The position numbers and the translations under genes are program-made. The notes beneath the pieces are model-generated. The model was not told where the DNA came from and searched no databases. It saw only the letters and a list, made by a program, of their open reading frames with translations. From an uncultured Porphyromonadaceae bacterium (GTDB lineage Bacteria > Bacteroidota > Bacteroidia > Bacteroidales > Muribaculaceae): a stretch of 64,000 nucleotides of DNA. The stretch lies in assembly GCA_905198125.1 (NCBI GenBank), contig CAJKBH010000002.1, positions 60,375 through 124,374 of the forward strand, read 5' to 3'. Below, piece after piece: positions 32,273 to 40,755 of the stretch. Position 1 is the stretch's first letter. Every line of letters begins with the position of its first letter.

Positions 32273-34264
32273 ATGAAAGAAGATTACGAAGATAAGGCCG
32301 GCCGCGAGGTCGAGACCATAGACGAAAATACCGTGACACCCGAAAATCCGATAGACGATTTTTCGGATATAATAGGCGTATTGCCCGAAAACGTGGAGGA
32401 GATAATAGCCCAGCGCAACAACGAGGTCAAGACGTTCGCGACGCTTGGCGTGGAGCCTCGGCTGCTCAAGGCCATAGAGGAACTTGGCTTCGAACACCCC
32501 ATGCCCATCCAGGAGATGGTGATACCCCATCTGCTGAACGAGGACAGCGATGCCGTGGGCCTGGCCCAGACCGGTACCGGCAAGACGGCGGCCTTCGGAC
32601 TGCCGCTGCTGCAGCGCATCGATGCCGGCGACAATACACCTCAGGCACTGATAATCGCTCCCACGCGCGAACTCTGTCTGCAGATAGCCGGCGACCTGGC
32701 CGACTTCTCCAAATATATAGACGGACTGAAGATCCTGCCCGTGTACGGCGGCAGCAGCATCGAGAGCCAGATACGCTCCCTGCGTAACGGCGTGCAGGTG
32801 ATAGTGGCCACGCCCGGACGTCTGATAGATCTGATCAAGCGCGGCGTGGTGAAGCTGCAGAACGTGCATACCGTGGTGCTGGACGAGGCCGACGAGATGC
32901 TGAACATGGGTTTCGTGGACGACATCAACGAGATTCTGACTCATGTGCCGGAGCAGCGCAAGATGCTGATGTTCTCGGCCACGATGCCCAAGGAGATAGC
33001 CGACATAGCGCGACGGTTCATGCACGACCCGGTGGAGTTCGTGGCCGGCAACCGCAACGAGGGCGCCAAGAACGTGCGCCACATCTACTATATGGTCAAG
33101 GCGCACGACAAGTATCTGGCCTTGAAACGGGTGGTGGACAACAGCCCGAACATATACGGCATCGTGTTCTGCCGCACCAAGAAGGACACGCAGGAGATAG
33201 CCGACAAACTGATAGCCGACGGCTATAACGCCGACTGCCTGCACGGCGACCTGTCGCAGCAGCAGCGCGACCTGGCGATGAAGAAGTTCCGCGACCACGT
33301 CACCCAGCTGTTGGTGGCCACCGATGTGGCGGCGCGCGGTCTGGACGTGGACGACCTGACGCATGTCATCAACTATGGCCTGCCCGAGGATGTGGCCGTT
33401 TACACGCACCGCAGCGGCCGTACGGGACGCGCCAACAAGACGGGTGTGTCCGTGGCCATAATCCACAGTCGCGAGAAAAACAAGATCAGGCAGATAGAGA
33501 AGATAATAGGCAAGGAGTTCGAATACCGCAAGGTGCCCACTCCGGAGCATATCATTGAGAAACAGCTGTACAACCTGGCCGACCGTCTGGAGCGCGTGGA
33601 GGTGGACGAAAACGAGATAGCAAAGTATCTGCCCGGTGTGAGCAAGAAACTGGAATGGCTGTCGGAATCGGACCTGCTGAAGCGGGTGCTGTCGCTGGAG
33701 TTCAACCGGCTGCTGGCGTATTACAAGGATATGCCGGACATCGATCTGGACGAAGCCGACAAGCCGAAGAAGGAACGTGGCGGCAAGGGACGCGACAAGG
33801 ACCGTCGGGATGCGCGCGACGGCTACGAACGCCTGGTGGTGAACATCGGCAAGGGCTCGGGATTCTTCCCCGGCAATCTGATGGACCTGATAAACCGGAA
33901 CAGTGTGGGGCAGAAGCCCGTGATAGGGCGCATAGACCTGATGCCGGGCTATACGTTGTTTGACGTTCGCAAATGTGACGCCCACAGGGTGCTGTCGGCC
34001 CTGAAGCATACGGAATTCTTCGGGCAGAAAGTGGTGTGCGAGCGTGCCGATGGCCGCGATTACGCCGCCGAAACTGCGGATTATGTGCGTGGGCGTAAAA
34101 AAGGCAAAGGCGCCAAGCGCAAGGACAAGGGGCTGAACACCGACTATTTTCTGGACAGCGACCAGGCCCTGAATCCCGGCAAGCCTAAGAAAAAGAAGAC
34201 AGCCAAGGCTGACAAAGAGAAGAAACCCAAGTATAACGGCAACTACGATAAATTCAAGAAATGA
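32273..34264 (+). CDS. deaD: DEAD-box RNA helicase, DeaD/CsdA-like
   Basis: A 663-residue ATP-dependent RNA helicase. All core motifs are visible: AQTGTGKT (98-105), PTRELCLQ, TPGRLID, DEAD (204-207), SATMP, VFCRTKK, ATDVAARGLD and HRSGRTGR. Residues about 550-610 form the DbpA-type RNA-binding domain (GFFPGNLMDLINRNSVGQ), followed by a lysine-rich tail. About 50 acidic residues precede the core. Such helicases help ribosome assembly and RNA decay in the cold. The leader contains an inverted-repeat element, which could affect expression. The stop overlaps the next start (ATGA). Confidence 0.92.
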   Translation: MKEDYEDKAGREVETIDENTVTPENPIDDFSDIIGVLPENVEEIIAQRNNEVKTFATLGVEPRLLKAIEELGFEHPMPIQEMVIPHLLNEDSDAVGLAQTGTGKTAAFGLPLLQRIDAGDNTPQALIIAPTRELCLQIAGDLADFSKYIDGLKILPVYGGSSIESQIRSLRNGVQVIVATPGRLIDLIKRGVVKLQNVHTVVLDEADEMLNMGFVDDINEILTHVPEQRKMLMFSATMPKEIADIARRFMHDPVEFVAGNRNEGAKNVRHIYYMVKAHDKYLALKRVVDNSPNIYGIVFCRTKKDTQEIADKLIADGYNADCLHGDLSQQQRDLAMKKFRDHVTQLLVATDVAARGLDVDDLTHVINYGLPEDVAVYTHRSGRTGRANKTGVSVAIIHSREKNKIRQIEKIIGKEFEYRKVPTPEHIIEKQLYNLADRLERVEVDENEIAKYLPGVSKKLEWLSESDLLKRVLSLEFNRLLAYYKDMPDIDLDEADKPKKERGGKGRDKDRRDARDGYERLVVNIGKGSGFFPGNLMDLINRNSVGQKPVIGRIDLMPGYTLFDVRKCDAHRVLSALKHTEFFGQKVVCERADGRDYAAETADYVRGRKKGKGAKRKDKGLNTDYFLDSDQALNPGKPKKKKTAKADKEKKPKYNGNYDKFKK

Positions 34265-34965
34265 AAAGGATAATTACGCTGCTGGCGGCGATGCTTGCGG
34301 CCGCAATGGGATGTATGGCACAGACGAACAACAAGGAGGAGGTCGATACGGTTGTGGTGATTGAATCCACGCGGCTAACGGTCCGTCAGGCCTTCGCGGA
34401 TGTGGATGTGCCTGCTCTTGATTTGCTCACGCCGACCATGCGCGGCGACCTGCTGGCATATCACGATGCCGGAGCCTCACGCGAGGTAGTCAATGCGCTG
34501 GGAGGCATGTCGTCGTTGGAACAGCCGGTGACCGATTCTTATGTGAGTTGTATCATTACGCCGGTGTCGAAGGCGACCGTCAAGGTATTGTCTTGCGGTA
34601 AGGAAGATGTGGCGATGCTGATATACACCATTGCGGGTGAAGGACAGGCCGCTGATTCGCAGCTGATGTTTTTCGATTCGAATATGAAGGAGCTGAGGCC
34701 GGAGAAATTTATAAAGCTCGCGTCCATCGACGACTTTATCGAGACCCCGCGCGACCGCGACGGTGCCATGCTTAAGAAGGAACTGCTGGGACTGATACCT
34801 TTCCCGACGGTGGAATATGTGGCCAGTCCCGACAATGACGGCCTGACGGCGCGTCTGACGGTGGCCGACTATATGGGCGCCGAGGATTTGCACCGCCTCA
34901 AGCCCTATCTGCGTCCGGAGGTGAAATACAGCTGGAACGGCAAGAAATTCGAGCGAATGAAATAA
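34261..34965 (+). CDS. DUF3256 family exported protein
   Basis: A 234-residue Bacteroidales protein with a signal peptide (cleavage near CMAQ). The body fits DUF3256: FADVDVPALDLLTPTMRGDLLAYHDAG near residues 46-72 and GLIPFPTVEYVAS further on. Function is unknown; an envelope location is inferred from the signal. The start overlaps the stop of the helicase gene by four bases, so the two are translationally coupled, an association with no clear functional reading. Confidence 0.8.
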   Translation: MKRIITLLAAMLAAAMGCMAQTNNKEEVDTVVVIESTRLTVRQAFADVDVPALDLLTPTMRGDLLAYHDAGASREVVNALGGMSSLEQPVTDSYVSCIITPVSKATVKVLSCGKEDVAMLIYTIAGEGQAADSQLMFFDSNMKELRPEKFIKLASIDDFIETPRDRDGAMLKKELLGLIPFPTVEYVASPDNDGLTARLTVADYMGAEDLHRLKPYLRPEVKYSWNGKKFERMK

Positions 34966-35026
34966 CTCTATTTGTTGGAACGGCAAGACATTCGATTAAG
35001 AAATTCGATTGAATGCAATAACTTGA

Positions 35027-35058
35027 TTTGCAGAATTAAAAAATTAGTATTAACTTTG
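35027..35058 (+). promoter_or_regulatory. Promoter of the tRNA gene
   Basis: TTTG (35027-35030), a 20-bp spacer and TAACTTTG (35051-35058), a full consensus match 37 bases before the tRNA. Confidence 0.75.
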
Positions 35059-35094
35059 CAGACGGAAAACGAGGGTACGCCCTCTGATCTGGCC

Positions 35095-35168
35095 GGTCCC
35101 ATAGCTCAGTTGGTCAGAGCAACTGACTCATAATCAGTGGGTCCTTGGTTCAAGCCCAAGTGGGACCA
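35095..35168 (+). tRNA. tRNA with CAT anticodon (elongator Met or Ile2)
   Basis: A complete 74-base cloverleaf: acceptor GGTCCCA/TGGGACC, D arm TAGCTCAGTTGGTCAGAGC, anticodon stem ACTGA/TCAGT around CTCATAA, and T arm CTTGG-TTCAAGC-CCAAG. The CAT anticodon serves Met, or Ile if lysidine-modified; I cannot separate these with certainty. The initiator is excluded because the first pair is a normal G-C. A full CCA is not encoded (ACCT). Confidence 0.92.
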
Positions 35169-35174
35169 CCTTTG

Positions 35175-35203
35175 CAGCAGCCGAATTATCGGTTGCTGTT
35201 TTT
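35175..35203 (+). terminator. Terminator of the tRNA gene
   Basis: CAGCAGCCGA, loop ATTA, TCGGTTGCTG and TTTTT: a 10-bp stem with one G-U. Confidence 0.85.
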
Positions 35204-35210
35204 GTTTATT

Positions 35211-35281
35211 GGCCAAAGCAACTGCCTCTCCGTACTCATATTTTGGCAGTGGATCCTTGGTTCAAGCCCAAGTGGGACCAC
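35211..35281 (+). pseudogene. Decayed partial tRNA copy
   Basis: The stretch 35247-35281 repeats 35135-35169 of the tRNA with one mismatch in 35 bases, exactly 112 bases downstream, and the following CAGCAG-CGAATTATCG of the terminator is repeated as well. The 5' half keeps AAGCAACTG and ACTCATA but has insertions, so no cloverleaf forms. It is a tandem duplication or an att-site-like remnant. Confidence 0.7.
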
Positions 35282-35304
35282 AAAAACAGCAGTCGAATTA
35301 TCGA

Positions 35305-35337
35305 GAGGCTGTCTAACAACCAAAGTTAGGCAGTCTC
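35305..35337. terminator. Hairpin after the tRNA remnant
   Basis: GAGGCTGTCTAAC pairs with GTTAGGCAGTCTC over 13 positions with two G-U pairs, followed by TATTTTATA. Confidence 0.55.
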
Positions 35338-35395
35338 TATTTTATACACAAAATCAGAAGATTTTTTGTCCGATAAATGTACCCTAACCATTAAA

Positions 35396-35431
35396 GCAGA
35401 GGCTACGTTCACCATAGAACACAGCCTCTGC
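35396..35431 (-). terminator. Terminator of the mannan-locus minus operon
   Basis: GCAGAGGCT and AGCCTCTGC form a perfect 9-bp stem about 50 bases past the stop of the acyltransferase gene. Confidence 0.6.
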
Positions 35432-35483
35432 AATTATGATTGGATGATGTCCGGAATCGGGTCCGGAATGTCGAATGATTGGC

Positions 35484-36632
35484 TTATGACCGGCTGCCGA
35501 AGGAGAGTTGGCGGTCCTGTTTCGGGGAGCGGTTGATGCCTATCATCCAGCGGCAGAAGGGAATCAGCGACAGGATTTTGGTGCTGACCGCGCAGCTGAA
35601 GAATGTGGCCAACGCTATGACCGGAATCGCCACAGCCGTGGGCAGCTGCATCTGCCCCTTGAAGATGCTGACAAACAGCCCTAACCACAGGATGTGCATC
35701 AGGTACATGCCGTAGCTCAGGTTCGACAGCTCGGAAATCCATCGGGGTGCCTCGGTCCTGCGGATGCAGGTGAACAGCAGGAACGCGCCGGTGGTAAGCA
35801 TCACGCAGTTGATGGTGCAGAACGACCATCCTATTTCAAGCTCGGGCGTCACGTGCAGCTGGCCGGGGACGGCCTGAATGTAGAATGACAGGATGGTCCA
35901 GACGGCTCCAATCACGGTCAGGCATGAGCCGACGGCCAGACGCTTTGCCCGTGACCAGTCGAGGTGGACGCGGATGTAGTGGGCCAGAACCAGGTATCCG
36001 AGGTATCCCGAGAAATACCATAGTATATGGAACTCGTTCCAGAAGCATTGTCCCCATATCTCGCCGAAGAACCGTGTCAGATACGGCATACATGTCGATA
36101 TGAAGAACAGGCCGATGAACAGCCTTTCCTCCGAAGCCTTGGCTTTGGCGAGCCAGGGCGAAATGAACGGGATGAACAGATACAGGCTTATCAGCGGGTA
36201 CATGAACCAGAGGTGTCCCGCCAGGGTCGGGAAATTCAACGGGATGCGCGCCAGGTCGGTGGCCGAAGTCTCGAGATCGATCTGATTCCACAGCACGGGC
36301 ACGGTGGAATAGATTATCATGAAGAACAGGAATGCGGGAAGAATCCTGACGGCCCTGCGCTTATAGAACGCTACGGCCGACATCCCCTCCTTCATGGGTA
36401 CCAGCAGGAACGCCGACACTATCATGAACAATGGTACGGACATACGTGAGAAACCGTCATAGACGGAGACCCACAGACGGTCGGTTTCATTCGCGAGAAA
36501 CGACTGCGGTCCCGCCATGTCGGTCGAACCGGGCGCGCCGTAGAAATTCTCGCTTGCATGTACGAGCATCACCAGAAAGCAGGCGAATACCCGTATGTAA
36601 TCAAGGAATACAATTCGTTTGTCGTTACTCAT
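35484..36632 (-). CDS. Acyltransferase family 3 membrane protein
   Basis: A 382-residue integral membrane acyltransferase (OafA/WecH-like) with about ten hydrophobic helices. The family start FLDYIRVFACFLVMLVHASE carries the conserved catalytic histidine, followed by RMSVPLFMIVSAFL and FYKRRAVRILPAF. Such enzymes O-acetylate cell-surface or exported sugars. It is the last gene of the minus-strand mannan operon, 54 bases after the ManA-like gene; its place there may be functional or just adjacency. The acceptor is unknown. Confidence 0.8.
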   Translation of the reverse strand: MSNDKRIVFLDYIRVFACFLVMLVHASENFYGAPGSTDMAGPQSFLANETDRLWVSVYDGFSRMSVPLFMIVSAFLLVPMKEGMSAVAFYKRRAVRILPAFLFFMIIYSTVPVLWNQIDLETSATDLARIPLNFPTLAGHLWFMYPLISLYLFIPFISPWLAKAKASEERLFIGLFFISTCMPYLTRFFGEIWGQCFWNEFHILWYFSGYLGYLVLAHYIRVHLDWSRAKRLAVGSCLTVIGAVWTILSFYIQAVPGQLHVTPELEIGWSFCTINCVMLTTGAFLLFTCIRRTEAPRWISELSNLSYGMYLMHILWLGLFVSIFKGQMQLPTAVAIPVIALATFFSCAVSTKILSLIPFCRWMIGINRSPKQDRQLSFGSRS

Positions 36633-36686
36633 TCTAAAAAAGGTTGTTCTTGTCGTTTAAACGTAAACGATGCCTAAACAATTACA

Positions 36687-37496
36687 TCAGATAGCCACTT
36701 TCAGCAGCGACAGGTCGCCTTCCACCTCAAAAGAGTCGGCTGCGGCGGGAATCAGGATGGTCTCGCCCTGCTGCACGGTGGTGAGCACGTTGGACACCTT
36801 CAGTCTGCCGGTTCCCTTGAGGCACACCAGGCTCATCAGCGATTGTTCGGGATTGGAGAATACACGCGAGCCTGTCACTTCCTCGTATTTCACATTGATG
36901 TCGTTCATATCCACGTTTCCGGAGTCGCATGCCTGCTGTATCTCCACCAGAAAGTTGCCAGCTCCGATTGTCTTGACATAGCGTGCGGGCATAAGGAAGG
37001 AATCACCGGGGTGGGTCTCAAGCCGTCCGTCGGCATTAGGCTTGGCTTTGCCTGCAGCGCCTGACATGAATTCTTCGGTATCGTATGCGCCGTCGGTATA
37101 TATCATGGCGCCGTCAGTGGCGTTGAGGATATACCAGAGGCTGACGTTGCCGGCGCTGTCCGATGCGGTGTCGGCGGGAGTATGGTCGCGCAGCGTGTCC
37201 AGCGGGATGTCCTCGTTGGCGTCTATCAGACGGATGGTCAACGGGAAGCGGTTGCCGTAACGCTCGTAGACCCGCGGTCCCACCAGCGTCTCGCCATATT
37301 TGGCCGTCAGGTCGTTCAGCGTAAGGCCCATGTCGGCACCCTCCGACACGATGCTCTCGCAGCCGGGTACAGCCGACAGTTCCCAGCTCTCGCCTATGTT
37401 GCGGCAGTTGACGGAAATCTGTTTGAAACGGGAAATCTCATCGCCTCCCCATATTGTGTTCCTGAAGTAAGGGAGGAATTTTAATGGCTGTTTCAT
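36687..37496 (-). CDS. Type I mannose-6-phosphate isomerase-like protein lacking zinc ligands
   Basis: A 269-residue cupin protein that aligns by eye over its whole length with ManA: LPYFRNTIWGGDEISRF, GESWELSAV, NRFPLTIRLIDANEDI, WYILNATDGAMI, PGDSFLMPAR and LVEIQQACD. In active ManA four residues bind zinc: Gln and His in QVHP, Glu in KTE, and His in the VHA loop. Here these positions read Asp100, Leu102, Ser119 and Lys175, so none is kept. It is therefore likely not an isomerase; a sugar-binding or regulatory role in the mannan locus is possible. An in-frame ATG at 37607 would add 37 unrelated residues and is rejected. Confidence 0.75.
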   Translation of the reverse strand: MKQPLKFLPYFRNTIWGGDEISRFKQISVNCRNIGESWELSAVPGCESIVSEGADMGLTLNDLTAKYGETLVGPRVYERYGNRFPLTIRLIDANEDIPLDTLRDHTPADTASDSAGNVSLWYILNATDGAMIYTDGAYDTEEFMSGAAGKAKPNADGRLETHPGDSFLMPARYVKTIGAGNFLVEIQQACDSGNVDMNDINVKYEEVTGSRVFSNPEQSLMSLVCLKGTGRLKVSNVLTTVQQGETILIPAAADSFEVEGDLSLLKVAI

Positions 37497-37600
37497 GTGG
37501 TTGTCGTTATTGCTGTGTCCAATATCTGATATATTAACAATAGAAAGAGGCAAAAAGGATAAGCGACCGCCCAGAAGCATGAGCGGCCGCTCATCGTCAT

Positions 37601-39796
37601 TTACCAATTGAATCTGACTTTTCTGCCTTCGGGCGAGTTCTCGAATTTCAGCAGATACGTGCGGCTTGCATTGTCCCAGTCCTGCGGATTGAACACCTGC
37701 TTGCCGTCCACTGTCACCGACTTAGGCATTGCCGGGAGCAACACGCGGGAAACGCCGTCGGTCTCCACCGGGCTCTTGGCCGTGAATGCGTAGGAGTTGC
37801 CGTTGCGGGCCTCGTCCGACTCACGGAAGGATGCCGCCAGCACCTGTGCGCGCTTGCGGTCCTTGACTTTGTCAAGGTCGATCAGCAGCGACTGTGTGCC
37901 CGGATTCACGGTGACGGACTGCATCACGGGCAGTTCGGGGTCGAACAGGTCGATGTACCGGCCGTTCAGCACCAGCGGCTTGTCGCTTACACTCTCGTCG
38001 ACCACTGCGACCAATTTGTACGCACCGCGCTGCAGTTGGAAATCGTTCTTGAAATCGAGTTTGCCGGCCTTGGCACGGTCGGAATAGAGAGCCGTCAGGT
38101 TACGGACATAGTCGGCGTCGCCGCCCTTGTTGATTATGAAATCCTTCGGGTCGTGGCGCATCACCATCACCGTGCCTTTGCCCACCTTATACTCGCCGTC
38201 GCCGGCATTCATGTCGATGCCGAGGGTCTGGAACAGATGCTGTGACGGAGCGGTGTATGAATTGCCGTTGGTCGACCACCATTCCCGCACGCCCTGGAAC
38301 GGATCCTTGTCAGACCCGCAGAACAGCAGCACGCCGCCTTTCCTGACCCAGTCGGCCAGATGCTTGTGAGCCTCGGGATCCAGCGGCTTCATGTTGGAAT
38401 AGGTCATCACCAGCACCTTGATGTCGCGCAGAGTGGCGGGGAAGGCTAAGTTCTCGATATGTACGGTCTTGACCGGCACGCCCCGCTTCACGAGAGGCAG
38501 CGCCATGCCGTAGAAATTGGCCAGCTGAGGGTCGTCGTAACCCTTATGCTGCGGAAAACGCTGGAACATCAGCGAGTTGGCCATCAGCACGCCTATGCCG
38601 TGGCTGCCGTTCAGGCGGTTGTCGCTCTGCGGCATCTTGTTCAGCGCGTTTATCATCACCTGCATCTGTGCGGAGTAGAAGCGGGGAATGCGGGTTTTCT
38701 CCTGGCTGTCGGCGCTTGTGCGGTACAGGCCCTCGTATATACGTTCGGGCCAGGGCATCACCTCGTAGTCGCTGACGCCCGGATAGAGCAGCTGGGCTGT
38801 AAACGTGGCCTGATAGTTGCGCTTGTAGTCGGCCCAGTCGCGGGGCCAGTCCTCGATGGGGTCGGTCAGGAAGAACATCTTGCGGCCGGTGGGAGCCGTC
38901 ATGGACTCCATCGAGCCGTATTCAAGGAAGGCATTCTCGAACACGCGCTCCTTGCGGATGCCGTTGAAGAAGTTAGGCTCGCGCGACGTTCCGGTCCATA
39001 CCTGCGCGATGTAGCCGTCCACGCAGGGGAGCGACGCCAGGCTTGCCTCGGGGCTGACTATCTGCCACTGCGAATAGTTCACCAGCGAGTGGGTGGGTAC
39101 GTAACACTTGATGTCGCGGCCCAGGCTCTTGCCATATTCCTTGGCGTAGGTGAACACCTCGTTCAGCGCGCGGTAGTACAGATGGTATTTCAGTTTGTTG
39201 GACATATATGTGGCCTCAGGCGACTCATGCTGCGGACGCCAGTCCGTGCCGTAATATTCCTTCCATTCGCGCTTGAAGGCGTCGCTGTAACCGGAGCGGG
39301 CCCAGAATTCGGGTTCCTCCATGAATATGGCCTCGGCCCCGGCGTCGATGGCGCGCTTGACGTGGCGCTCCTTCATGTATTTCAGGAAATTCATGGACGG
39401 CACGATGTAGGGCACCATGTGACCGTGCCAGATGGTGTCGCCTTTCTGCGTCACCTGGCCCTCGTCCAGATGCCATTTGCCGTCCCATTTGCCGGTGAAA
39501 TAATCCTGGTATTCACCCCAGGCGATGCCGGTCATGTAATGTATGATGTAACCACGGTCTTTCCAGCTGCGCACGCGGCTTTCAAAGCTCTTGGCGCTGG
39601 TACGGTCGCTGGGGTTGCCCCCGATGCCGTACACCATCACCGCATCGGCGCGGTTGTCGATGGTGGGGCGCCATTCCTGCGATGACTGGAAGGTGGTCTT
39701 GACGTTGTCTTTAGAATAACATGCGGTTCCCGGCAGACACAGCATGGCGCCCGTCAGGATTCCGGTATATATCGTATATGCTTTAACAGGATTCAT
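37601..39796 (-). CDS. Exported TIM-barrel-like protein with beta-galactosidase-type trimerisation domain
   Basis: A 731-residue exported protein in the mannan operon. The N-terminus is a signal peptide with GTAC, so it may be a lipoprotein (Cys26). Residues about 50-400 read as a glycoside hydrolase clan-A-like barrel (YGIGGNPSDR, AEAIFMEEPEFW with Glu159/160 as candidate acid, CYVPTHSLV). Residues about 430-560 resemble the GATase-like trimerisation domain of GH42 (VLVMTYSNMKPLDPEAH, VRKGGVLLFCGSD), and a beta-sandwich closes it. No exact family was recognised. It lies between the DUF3823 gene and the ManA-like gene, past a hairpin at 39848-39888. Confidence 0.6.
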   Translation of the reverse strand: MNPVKAYTIYTGILTGAMLCLPGTACYSKDNVKTTFQSSQEWRPTIDNRADAVMVYGIGGNPSDRTSAKSFESRVRSWKDRGYIIHYMTGIAWGEYQDYFTGKWDGKWHLDEGQVTQKGDTIWHGHMVPYIVPSMNFLKYMKERHVKRAIDAGAEAIFMEEPEFWARSGYSDAFKREWKEYYGTDWRPQHESPEATYMSNKLKYHLYYRALNEVFTYAKEYGKSLGRDIKCYVPTHSLVNYSQWQIVSPEASLASLPCVDGYIAQVWTGTSREPNFFNGIRKERVFENAFLEYGSMESMTAPTGRKMFFLTDPIEDWPRDWADYKRNYQATFTAQLLYPGVSDYEVMPWPERIYEGLYRTSADSQEKTRIPRFYSAQMQVMINALNKMPQSDNRLNGSHGIGVLMANSLMFQRFPQHKGYDDPQLANFYGMALPLVKRGVPVKTVHIENLAFPATLRDIKVLVMTYSNMKPLDPEAHKHLADWVRKGGVLLFCGSDKDPFQGVREWWSTNGNSYTAPSQHLFQTLGIDMNAGDGEYKVGKGTVMVMRHDPKDFIINKGGDADYVRNLTALYSDRAKAGKLDFKNDFQLQRGAYKLVAVVDESVSDKPLVLNGRYIDLFDPELPVMQSVTVNPGTQSLLIDLDKVKDRKRAQVLAASFRESDEARNGNSYAFTAKSPVETDGVSRVLLPAMPKSVTVDGKQVFNPQDWDNASRTYLLKFENSPEGRKVRFNW

Positions 39797-39847
39797 GATA
39801 TTATGGAAGCAGGTAATGTTAAGCAGATGATGTTAAGAATGAAGTAA

Positions 39848-39888
39848 GGAGAGGTCCCCTGAAGGGTTATCCTCAGGAGGGCCTCTCC
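39848..39888 (-). terminator. Hairpin between operon genes
   Basis: GGAGAGG pairs with CCTCTCC and the inner CCTGA with TCAGG. It lies between the DUF3823 gene and the 731-residue gene, so it may be a partial terminator or RNA stability element reducing expression of the three distal genes. Confidence 0.55.
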
Positions 39889-39920
39889 CTTATTTAGATT
39901 AATGTAACTGATCAGTCGGA

Positions 39921-40736
39921 TCAGGGAATCATGACCTCGATGGGCTCGGAATAGTTCCAGCGGCGTGTACCGCTACCCACGGGAGTGTCGAAATTGATAC
40001 GTGCTGCGGCGCGCACCCATACCTTGCGGCCCGAAGGAATCGTGCCGTTGGAGGTGATGGTGACCGGAGTGCCGAACAGGTCGTTGAACGAATTGCCGGC
40101 ATAGCTGATGGAGCTGGACCAGCGGTCGTCGCGGGCGCGGTAACCAACGGAGTTGGAGTAGCTTACGAAGAACTGGATGTCGGTCATGTTCAGATAGTTG
40201 TCGTTCCAGTTGCCCATAGGCTCGATCTTATCCTTGAACTCCTGCTCGCTGACGCCACGCTCCACCACTACCTTGGCCTTGATCACGCCGTTGCTCACGG
40301 TGGGGTCGCCTTCGATGCGGACGTTCAGGAAGGGCTGCACCTTGAACTCCACCTTGGTCGTGCCCTTGATGTCGGTGGTGATGGTCTCGTCGGCCAGAAC
40401 TGTGCCGTCGGGAGTCTCGCGAACCAAGGGGATGAACGGCCCGTCGATGCGGATGTTATAGTTGCCCTTGAAGATCTTGGTGTTCTGGAACGTGCCGTCG
40501 GGACGGCAGAAGAAGTCGGGGTTGTGCTCCACGTTGTCGCCCCAGCTGAGCTCGGTGAGGCGTACGCGGATACCCTCGCTGCCCTGGTCGGTCAGCACCG
40601 GATTTCCGGTCTTGACATCCACCACGCGGCCCTGGATGGTTTCTTCGGGCTCGTCGTAGTTGTCGATTTCGAACATGCTGCACGAGGAGAGCATGAGGAG
40701 AGCGGCACACATGCCGGTTATATTGATCAGTTTCAT
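39921..40736 (-). CDS. DUF3823 family lipoprotein of a SusCD locus
   Basis: A 271-residue outer-membrane lipoprotein (lipobox LSSC at Cys19) of the DUF3823 family, regularly encoded right after SusD. EETIQGRVVDVKTGNPVLTDQG opens a CarboxypepD_reg-like fold, and YNIRIDGPFIPLV and KVEFKVQPFLNVRIE follow as a second Ig-like domain. It probably sits on the cell surface as an accessory glycan-binding protein. It starts 20 bases after the end of the SusD gene. Confidence 0.85.
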   Translation of the reverse strand: MKLINITGMCAALLMLSSCSMFEIDNYDEPEETIQGRVVDVKTGNPVLTDQGSEGIRVRLTELSWGDNVEHNPDFFCRPDGTFQNTKIFKGNYNIRIDGPFIPLVRETPDGTVLADETITTDIKGTTKVEFKVQPFLNVRIEGDPTVSNGVIKAKVVVERGVSEQEFKDKIEPMGNWNDNYLNMTDIQFFVSYSNSVGYRARDDRWSSSISYAGNSFNDLFGTPVTITSNGTIPSGRKVWVRAAARINFDTPVGSGTRRWNYSEPIEVMIP

Positions 40737-40755
40737 GTTGTCTTAAAATTAATGT

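Noticed and set aside
32243..34009. Long minus-strand frame across the DEAD-box helicase gene
   Set aside because: The helicase motifs on the plus strand are complete; the antisense product has no family features.
35211..35281. A second functional CAT tRNA
   Set aside because: The 5' half has insertions that break the acceptor, D and anticodon stems; only the 3' half matches.
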